Shown here: positions 1-5,024 of the stretch, piece after piece
Numbering within the stretch: the first letter of the stretch is position 1
Layout: each line of letters begins with the position of its first letter
DNA from: Candidatus Uhrbacteria bacterium RIFCSPLOWO2_02_FULL_49_11
GTDB lineage: Bacteria; Patescibacteriota; Patescibacteriia; 2-02-FULL-49-11
NCBI GenBank assembly: GCA_001791465.1
Contig: MGER01000047.1
Span: 1-5,024, forward strand
Direction: 5' to 3'
DNA length: 5,024 nucleotides
Notes under the pieces: generated by a model
What the model saw: the letters and a program-made list of their open reading frames with translations, nothing else
What the model was told of the DNA's origin: nothing
The model's database searches: none
Made by a program: the position numbers and the translations under genes

Positions 1-137
1 AGGGGGAGGCATGAGGCGGATTGTGCGGAGGGTGAGAGAAATATGAGAAGCAGGAGAATGCTGAAACACAGCAAAAACCGGCGGATAGGATCATTAAATA
101 AAATACAGAAAGAATGCATTTTACGATGCCCTGCCAT
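1..137 (-). CDS. N-terminal part of a secreted or membrane-anchored protein, function unknown (cut by window edge)
   Basis: An open frame on the minus strand starts at ATG 137-135 and stays open to the left edge, giving 45 visible residues. The visible part looks like a signal peptide. There is a basic stretch with Arg-Arg (residues 19-20), then a hydrophobic core (about residues 21-35, FLLCFSILLLLIFLS), then a small-residue region PSAQSASC where signal peptidase I could cut (after Ser40 or Ala41). Cys43 follows Ala-Ser, but the position before them is not Leu/Val/Ile, so this is a poor lipobox and a lipoprotein is only a weak option. A second ATG at 119-117 has an AGGG motif 9 nt upstream (132-129) and may be the true start; I kept the outer ATG so that no sequence is lost. 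The gene begins 16 nt after the stop of the 188-residue membrane protein gene, so the two are probably co-transcribed. The mature protein lies outside the window and cannot be identified. Confidence 0.6.
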   Translation of the reverse strand, partial: MAGHRKMHSFCILFNDPIRRFLLCFSILLLLIFLSPSAQSASCLP

Positions 138-153
138 AGTATTGAATGTTAAA

Positions 154-720
154 TTATCCTTCCGCAATGGTGGTATAGTGCGGCGCGCTTTTGCTCGCAA
201 GGGCGACAATTCCCCCGATGCAATACGCGAAGAGCGCGGTCACCACCGGTTCCATCGTGAGATTAAACAAGGTCCATACTTCGCGTACCACGAAAAATCG
301 CAAAAACGCAAGCATGAGGCCTAACATCAAACCGGCACACGCGGCGCCCACCGCTGCCACTTTTGCCGGCACCGCGCGCTTCACCACGAATTGCCGCCCC
401 ACCCAGGCAAAGAGACACAGTTTCACGACAAACGTACCCGCATCCGCGGCATCAGCCCAAAGGCTCGGCATGATGAGCGAGCTAAGGGTCATGAACAATA
501 TTATTCCTCCCGCGACAAGCAAAGGTGTGCGCGCCTCTTTGAGGTACCATCCAATATCAATGCCATAAATCAGTGTGCCCTTTTTGCCTCTCTCTCTTGG
601 CGCAGCCAAAAGCGCCGCATTCTCCGCACGCACCGCCACTTCACCTTGGTAAGAAGGCGGCTGCAGGGATTCCTCTTCTTGTGGAGAGGAAGGAAATGTC
701 GAGGTAGTCTCGTTTTCCAT
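154..720 (-). CDS. Four-helix integral membrane protein, function unknown
   Basis: This 188-residue frame starts at ATG 720-718 and ends at TAA 156-154. I do not recognise the family. The first 50 or so residues are hydrophilic and rich in Glu, Ser, Pro and Arg, and look like a disordered cytoplasmic tail. Four hydrophobic segments follow, at about residues 66-86, 94-112, 120-144 and 151-175, and the protein ends in a short polar tail. Basic residues around 109-120 (RQFVVKRAVPAK) suggest that the loop between helices 2 and 3 is cytoplasmic. There is no signal peptide and no catalytic motif. No Shine-Dalgarno sequence precedes the ATG, but two TATAAT boxes lie directly upstream, so the mRNA leader would be very short. 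The next gene (137-1) starts 16 nt after the stop and encodes a signal peptide, so the pair may be a small envelope operon. The reading frame is convincing because of its length, its clean alternation of helices and loops, and its promoter; the function is unknown. Confidence 0.8.
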   Translation of the reverse strand: MENETTSTFPSSPQEEESLQPPSYQGEVAVRAENAALLAAPRERGKKGTLIYGIDIGWYLKEARTPLLVAGGIILFMTLSSLIMPSLWADAADAGTFVVKLCLFAWVGRQFVVKRAVPAKVAAVGAACAGLMLGLMLAFLRFFVVREVWTLFNLTMEPVVTALFAYCIGGIVALASKSAPHYTTIAEG

Positions 721-745
721 TTATTTAAAGGATTATATGCCATTC

Positions 746-774
746 ATTATACAATATTTTCCACTTTCATACAA
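746..774 (-). promoter_or_regulatory. Probable sigma70-type promoter of the four-helix membrane protein gene
   Basis: On the minus strand a perfect -10 box TATAAT (751-746) lies 17 nt downstream of TTGTAT (774-769), which keeps only the TTG of the -35 consensus. A second perfect TATAAT lies at 737-732, only 11 nt before the ATG at 720, but has no recognisable -35 box. Use of the first box would start transcription near 739 and give a leader of roughly 19 nt; use of the second would give an almost leaderless mRNA. The groEL terminator lies further upstream on the same strand, so this gene needs its own promoter. Confidence 0.5.
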
Positions 775-920
775 TTATACAAAATATTACTCCTTACCGA
801 CTAATGCTGATGCGAAGGAATACCAATTTTTCGAGGATTTAGGCGCGTGGGTCGTTGGGTCGCGTCCGCAGAAAAATTGTGTATTCCTGAGTGAAAAAAA
901 TTTTCGTATGAACTACTAAC

Positions 921-950
921 AAAACAAAAGCCTCGCTCTTTCGAGCGAGA
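921..950 (-). terminator. Intrinsic terminator of the groESL operon
   Basis: On the minus strand, 30 nt after the groEL stop codon, a perfect 7-bp stem CTCGCTC/GAGCGAG (949-943 with 938-932) encloses a GAAA tetraloop (942-939) and can gain a U-G pair at its base (950/931). It is followed by the T-rich tract CTTTTGTTTTG. A GC-rich stem, a stable GNRA-type loop and a U tract make this a textbook Rho-independent terminator. Confidence 0.9.
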
Positions 951-979
951 CCCTGTCTGTAAATTATTTTCACAACGGT

Positions 980-2638
<1,659 letters not shown>

Positions 2639-2935
2639 TTAGGATTCAATAACAGCCAAGACGTCAGATTCCTGCAAGACGAGATATTCTTCGTCTTTAT
2701 CCAATTTGACCTCATCTGGCGAATACTTTTTAAATACCACCTTGTCACCGACCTTGACTGACATGGCGGCGCGCTGGCCGTTCTCGAGCAACTTGCCAGG
2801 CCCTACGGCGATCACTTCGCCTTTTTCCGGTTTTTCCTTGTCCGCAGTCTGCGGCAGCACCAAACCGGCCTTGGTGTATTCATCCTCTTGGATGGACTTC
2901 ACGATAATATGATCGTGGAGCGGTTTTAGTTTCAT
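2639..2935 (-). CDS. groES: Co-chaperonin GroES (Hsp10/Cpn10)
   Basis: GroES forms the heptameric lid that caps GroEL and triggers release of substrate into the folding chamber. The 98-residue product has the normal length. It opens with the typical KLKPLHDHIIVK strand (residues 2-13). The mobile loop that docks on GroEL spans about residues 17-32 and contains the hydrophobic tripeptide LVL (25-27) in the form TKAGLVLPQTA, the shorter proline-containing type seen in many non-proteobacterial GroES proteins. GEVIAVGPGK (39-48) leads into the roof-loop region, VGDKVVFKKYS (62-72) is the conserved core strand, and the protein ends LAVIES. The ATG at 2935-2933 is preceded by AAGGA at a 7-nt distance. 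It is the first gene of the operon, and groEL follows after 12 nt. It is controlled by the CIRCE operator at 3095-3069. Confidence 0.97.
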   Translation of the reverse strand: MKLKPLHDHIIVKSIQEDEYTKAGLVLPQTADKEKPEKGEVIAVGPGKLLENGQRAAMSVKVGDKVVFKKYSPDEVKLDKDEEYLVLQESDVLAVIES

Positions 2936-2942
2936 AAACTAA

Positions 2943-2947
2943 TCCTT
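2943..2947 (-). promoter_or_regulatory. Ribosome binding site of groES
   Basis: AAGGA on the minus strand (2947-2943) stands 7 nt before the groES ATG. It is the clearest Shine-Dalgarno motif in the window; the O-antigen-ligase-like gene and the four-helix membrane protein gene have none. It lies only about 6 nt from the inverted repeat in the leader, so its access could depend on how the leader folds. Confidence 0.7.
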
Positions 2948-2952
2948 AAATC

Positions 2953-3047
2953 TCTGCGCTGATCTGTGTCAACATCTGTGTTATTCAGCCTCTACTGCCT
3001 AGATAGAAGCAGATACACGCGGATAGTTACGCAGAATTACGCAGAAA
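2953..3047. repeat. Imperfect inverted repeat in the groES leader, with a tandem 10-mer
   Basis: One arm reads CTCTGCGCTGATCTGTG (from 2953) and continues as TCAACATCTGTG. The opposite arm, read on the other strand from about 3047, is TTCTGCGTAATTCTGCG followed by TAACTATCCGCGTG. The two arms are similar over roughly 30 bases with a few differences and small length changes. The right arm also contains a perfect tandem duplication of TTACGCAGAA (3027-3036 and 3037-3046). About 28 nt lie between the arms. It looks like an intergenic repeat of the CTGCGT/ATCTG type that I recall from many environmental genomes, but copy number cannot be judged here. It sits between the CIRCE operator and the groES ribosome binding site, so it is transcribed as part of a long 5' leader. 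Confidence 0.6.
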
Positions 3048-3068
3048 TGTATTAAATTATCATTCTGG

Positions 3069-3095
3069 TTAGCACTCCCGACCTAAGAGTGCTAA
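3069..3095. promoter_or_regulatory. CIRCE operator (HrcA binding site) of groESL
   Basis: TTAGCACTC (3069-3077), a 9-nt spacer and GAGTGCTAA (3087-3095) match the CIRCE consensus in all 18 arm positions and in spacer length. CIRCE is bound as a dimer site by the heat-shock repressor HrcA, whose folding depends on GroEL, so misfolded protein that occupies GroEL relieves repression. Here it starts 10 nt after the -10 box, at or just downstream of the expected transcription start, the usual place for blocking initiation. hrcA itself is not in the window. Confidence 0.98.
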
Positions 3096-3105
3096 TAGCA
3101 CCACT

Positions 3106-3134
3106 ATCTTACGAATTCCGCGTTCCCCTGTCAA
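3106..3134 (-). promoter_or_regulatory. Sigma70-type promoter of groESL, overlapping the end of the upstream gene
   Basis: On the minus strand a perfect -35 box TTGACA (3134-3129) is followed by exactly 17 nt and TAAGAT (3111-3106), which differs from TATAAT at two positions. The predicted start is near 3099, immediately before CIRCE. The -35 box is part of the codons for Leu-Asp-Arg (residues 437-439) of the O-antigen-ligase-like protein, and the -10 box begins with its TAA stop codon. The combination with a perfect CIRCE makes the assignment strong. Confidence 0.9.
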
Positions 3135-4443
3135 GGGCTAGGGAAGCCCCCGTTATTCCCATCAGATATAATCCCGCGGCAAGCGTCCAGAGATAATGGT
3201 CGAGCATGGCAAGCACGAACAGGCACCCTATAACCGGATTCCACCACAACAGTTTTGAACTTTGAACTTTGAACTCTGAATTTATTAAAAAGAGTAGTAT
3301 TCCTATACCTATAATAAGTATCCCTACTGCCCCAAGCTCAACCACCAGTAACACGGGAATGTTGTGCACCGGCTGTATGTCCCAGATGGGAAGCGTTGGG
3401 AAACGCGCGCGCATCGCCACCGTAATGCCGCCCAATCCTGTGCCGGCCGCCCAATGGTCGCCCGCGGCGGCAAGGGCTTGCGTGAATGCGGCTGCGCGCT
3501 TGGTGAAGGAGAGCGACTCGAGCCTCCCCTGCCCGCGGAGCCGCACCGACAGCACCGGCAACGCAAAGAGCAGAACGATTATGATCCCCACCGCGACCAT
3601 AAGAAAAGAACGTGCGTTAAAAACAGCGGCGTATTGCCGGATGCGCTGCCAAAAAAATACCGCCGCAGAAACTGCTAAAGCAATCATGGCTGCCCGACTT
3701 ACCGACGTGATGACGCCCGCGATGAGGATAAACGGAGCGGCAACAATGAAAACTGATCTGCACCATTCTATAAAGCGGCTAGTTGGTGCATATACGTTTG
3801 ATGCGGCCGCGTGCACTACAAGAAACAATATAAACGCAAGCGCGGCAAATCCTCCCAAAACGTTTGGGTGCGGCATGGTGCCGTGCGCGCGCAGCCATCT
3901 CCCGCCTGCCGCTTCCACCACGCTTACGCCAAGAGTGGATGCTTCTTGCGGCGCTAGCCCAAGCCATTTTGATGAAACAAGGTCATCTTGCGCGATGAAT
4001 TGCGCCACCCCTAAGCCGGATGAAATCACCATCGCCACCACGAATGCTGCCAAAGTCCTTCTCACAAGCAATGGTTCTGTATGGAATAAATACCAAACGG
4101 CCATACCCAATAACCCTATGCGCAATAACACAACTGATGTAAGCATAGGGTCAAGTGCTGCCAAAATTTCAAACATGATAAACAATGTCGCCACAGCGAG
4201 TAGCGACAGGTCGCGACCTGTCGCTACAACCCGACGACAACCATGAACCACAAACATCTTCTGGACAACAATCAAGGCCACTATCACAATAAGCACCACG
4301 TCAAACCCATAGAGATTTATCCTGCCATATTCCCATACGCTTCCTCCCACGACCTCATCGCGGATAATCCAACGTGTCTGCAGCGGCAGCAAAAAAGCAA
4401 AGAGAGGAAATAGCCAACGTAATATTAAATGTATACGGCGCAT
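3109..4443 (-). CDS. O-antigen ligase / Wzy_C family polytopic membrane protein
   Basis: Members of this family (WaaL ligases, Wzy polymerases and related glycan transferases) move lipid-linked glycans at the outer face of the cytoplasmic membrane. The 444-residue product has about 10-12 hydrophobic segments and a normal length for the family. Visible hallmarks are a short N-terminal segment LFPLFAFLLPLQTRWI (11-26), HGTMPHPNVLGGF (187-199), SVSRAAM (247-253) and GTGLGG (334-339). In the large external loop is QPVHN (357-361), whose His corresponds to the conserved His of ligases. ELGAVGI (369-375) and DHYLWT (415-420) follow near the end. Whether it is a ligase, a polymerase or a glycosyltransferase cannot be decided. 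No Shine-Dalgarno precedes the ATG at 4443, but the N-terminus fits the family. Two repeat elements are translated within it, at residues 73-82 and 388-397, both in loops. No terminator follows it; the groESL promoter overlaps its last codons. Confidence 0.88.
   Translation of the reverse strand: MRRIHLILRWLFPLFAFLLPLQTRWIIRDEVVGGSVWEYGRINLYGFDVVLIVIVALIVVQKMFVVHGCRRVVATGRDLSLLAVATLFIMFEILAALDPMLTSVVLLRIGLLGMAVWYLFHTEPLLVRRTLAAFVVAMVISSGLGVAQFIAQDDLVSSKWLGLAPQEASTLGVSVVEAAGGRWLRAHGTMPHPNVLGGFAALAFILFLVVHAAASNVYAPTSRFIEWCRSVFIVAAPFILIAGVITSVSRAAMIALAVSAAVFFWQRIRQYAAVFNARSFLMVAVGIIIVLLFALPVLSVRLRGQGRLESLSFTKRAAAFTQALAAAGDHWAAGTGLGGITVAMRARFPTLPIWDIQPVHNIPVLLVVELGAVGILIIGIGILLFLINSEFKVQSSKLLWWNPVIGCLFVLAMLDHYLWTLAAGLYLMGITGASLALDRGTRNS
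3254..3281. repeat. TTTGAAC heptanucleotide tandem repeat inside the O-antigen-ligase-like gene
   Basis: Three perfect copies of TTTGAAC (3254-3260, 3261-3267, 3268-3274) are followed by a degenerate copy TCTGAAT (3275-3281). On the coding strand this is read as NSEFKVQSSK (residues 388-397), a polar stretch between the long hydrophobic segment ending near 387 and the next one starting near 402. The array totals 28 bp, not a multiple of three, so keeping the frame required extra bases at its edges. The unit resembles the TTTGAATTTTGAATT motifs in the spacer at 4461-4536. Confidence 0.75.
4200..4227. repeat. Perfect 28-bp palindrome inside the O-antigen-ligase-like gene
   Basis: GTAGCGACAGGTCG (4200-4213) is followed directly by its exact reverse complement (4214-4227), with no spacer and no mismatch. 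It is translated as VATGRDLSL plus the first base of Leu (residues 73-82), in the basic loop between the second and third hydrophobic segments (after HGCRR). A perfect 28-bp palindrome is very unlikely by chance in 5 kb. It resembles small palindromic elements that spread through genomes and tolerate insertion into coding sequence. I recall similar GCGACAGGTCGCGACC elements from CPR-like genomes but cannot confirm that here. Confidence 0.85.
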
Positions 4444-4460
4444 AACACTAAAGTAATTAA

Positions 4461-4536
4461 AAACTCAAAAGGCAAAATTCAAAATTGCAAGGCAAAAGTG
4501 GAAAGCTTTGAATTTTGAATTGAACTTTTGATTTTT
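4461..4536. repeat. Long imperfect inverted repeat in the AT-rich intergenic spacer
   Basis: The core is an 11-bp perfect inverted repeat, CAAAATTCAAA (4473-4483) and TTTGAATTTTG (4507-4517). The similarity extends outward: ACTCAAAAGG on the left matches AACTTTTGAT on the right when reverse complemented, with small gaps. The 147-bp spacer at 4444-4590 otherwise shows no gene, no clear promoter and no Shine-Dalgarno motif for the gene starting at 4443. The TTTGAATTTTGAATTGAAC run is related to the heptanucleotide array at 3254-3281. As RNA it could form a long AU-rich hairpin, but a typical terminator (GC-rich stem plus U tract) is absent. Confidence 0.6.
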
Positions 4537-4590
4537 GTATTTGGCCATGGGATTTTATTGGGAATTGTCCCGCACCTTGAATTATTTTAT

Positions 4591-5024
4591 CTAAGGTATG
4601 CGGGATCCCGCCGGAGCGGGAGATATTGGGAATTTGGATTTTATCAATCTGGTCCACTTCTCCCTATACTCCTCTCTCCTATCATGATCATGAAACTTCA
4701 AAACGTGTTCATCCAACACCACCCCTCGATGGCGAGCCGCCTCTTCTTTCAAGCGCAGAGGCAATATGGCAAGCTGTATACGGCGCAGGAGCCGTTCAGT
4801 CCACCGTCCCCATAACAACAATTCAAAAATCTTTTGAATAACTCGCCCTCTTTCGGAGACGCGCCGCAAGGGGGAAGTGCGGTAAGGCAATGCATGCGGC
4901 ACGCTCTGGCGCAATATATGGTTTGCGTGCCAGAAGCGCTCATACGTATCTCCCTTGTCCATAAGCGGCGTGAGCTGCACAAGCCAATAAACTAAATAGG
5001 GATCAGGGAGCGATGCGAAGGCGC
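4591..5024 (-). CDS. C-terminal part of a nucleotidyltransferase-like protein (start lies beyond the window)
   Basis: The frame is open from the right edge and ends with TAG at 4593-4591, giving 143 visible residues. It begins AFASLPDPYLVYWLVQ. A GTG at 4980 is only an internal codon, because the frame and the protein-like sequence continue upstream of it. Visible blocks are LTPLMDKGDTYERFWHANH, a basic amphipathic region with the hydrophobic stretch KIFELLLW, and VVLDEHVLKFHDHDRREEY near the end. The blocks DKGxxYERFxxAN and LKFHxxDRRxEY match what I remember of a nucleotidyltransferase-like family common in CPR genomes, where the catalytic GSxxxD domain is N-terminal and would lie outside this window. 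That assignment is from memory and moderately secure; no catalytic residue can be seen here. The last 10 or so residues come from a hairpin repeat, so the ancestral protein may have ended near KWTRLIKSK. Confidence 0.65.
   Translation of the reverse strand, partial: AFASLPDPYLVYWLVQLTPLMDKGDTYERFWHANHILRQSVPHALPYRTSPLRRVSERGRVIQKIFELLLWGRWTERLLRRIQLAILPLRLKEEAARHRGVVLDEHVLKFHDHDRREEYREKWTRLIKSKFPISPAPAGSRIP
4601..4621. repeat. GC-rich REP-like hairpin at the end of the nucleotidyltransferase-like gene
   Basis: The 10-bp palindrome CGGGATCCCG (4601-4610) overlaps a second stem-loop TCCCGC-CGGA-GCGGGA (4606-4611 and 4616-4621). Nested stems of this kind are typical of REP-like elements. The element supplies the last codons of the gene ending at 4591 (SPAPAGSRIP). 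No U tract follows on the minus strand, so it is not a normal terminator. Confidence 0.6.

Noticed and set aside
43..324. Plus-strand open frame of about 93 codons at the left edge
   Set aside because: It overlaps, antisense, both the four-helix protein gene and the signal-peptide gene, and has a highly basic composition typical of a shadow frame.
737..919. Plus-strand open frame of about 60 codons between the groEL terminator and the four-helix protein gene
   Set aside because: It has no ribosome binding site, is AT-rich low-complexity at its start, covers the minus-strand promoter, and shows no recognisable motif.
2936..3068. groES leader as a known riboswitch or ROSE-type RNA thermometer
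   Set aside because: No conserved riboswitch core or ROSE-type UYGCU motif pairing with the Shine-Dalgarno could be recognised; the structure looks like a dispersed inverted repeat. A folding calculation would be needed to revisit this.
3254..3281. Tandem TTTGAAC units as a CRISPR remnant
   Set aside because: Units are 7 bp with no spacers, lie in a coding frame, and no cas gene is nearby.
3269..4246. Long open frame on the plus strand opposite the O-antigen-ligase-like gene (about 325 codons)
   Set aside because: It is antisense to a well supported membrane protein; its composition is that of a complementary-strand shadow, and no family motif is visible.
4606..4621. GC-rich hairpin as an intrinsic terminator of the gene ending at 4591
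   Set aside because: The hairpin lies before the stop codon and is not followed by a U tract on the minus strand.
4457..4657. Minus-strand open frame of about 66 codons across the spacer before the O-antigen-ligase-like gene
   Set aside because: It is made of the hairpin repeat and the TTTGAATTTTG inverted repeat and overlaps the end of the upstream gene in another frame; there is no sign of a protein family.

Overview
The window reads like a piece of a bacterial chromosome, about half G+C, with every supported gene on the minus strand and tight spacing. Several traits point to a Patescibacteria/CPR (Parcubacteria-like) or similar environmental genome. The O-antigen-ligase-type protein carries the DHYxWT C-terminal motif I associate with that group. 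The partial gene at the right edge resembles a nucleotidyltransferase-like family I associate with CPR genomes. Short palindromic and TTTGAAC/TTTGAAT-type repeats lie between and inside genes. The lineage is an inference from memory of such genomes, not a database result. The standard genetic code fits all reading frames.

Layout, read in the direction of transcription (right to left). At 5024-4591 is the C-terminal part of a nucleotidyltransferase-like protein, whose last codons run through a GC-rich hairpin repeat. At 4590-4444 is an AT-rich spacer holding a long imperfect inverted repeat. At 4443-3109 is a polytopic membrane protein of the O-antigen ligase/polymerase (Wzy_C) family. Two different repeat elements lie inside its coding sequence, both at loops between predicted membrane helices. 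At 3134-2936 is the groESL control region: a near-consensus sigma70 promoter embedded in the end of the upstream gene, a perfect CIRCE operator for the repressor HrcA, and a leader of about 160 nt that contains an imperfect inverted repeat. At 2935-980 is groES-groEL, the only confidently named operon, closed by a clear intrinsic terminator at 950-921. At 774-732 is a probable promoter for a 188-residue four-helix membrane protein of unknown function (720-154). It is followed 16 nt later by the start of a secreted or membrane protein gene that is cut off by the left edge (137-1).

Functionally, groES and groEL form the GroE folding chamber and should be induced by heat or misfolded protein through loss of HrcA binding at CIRCE. 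The O-antigen-ligase-like gene belongs to surface glycan assembly or glycan transfer. The two leftmost genes probably form a small envelope operon of unknown role.

No clearly new multi-gene system is visible. The most unusual aspect is the density of at least four distinct short repeat or palindrome elements within about 1.7 kb (2953-4621). Three of them are read as protein, and one separates the CIRCE operator from the groES ribosome binding site.
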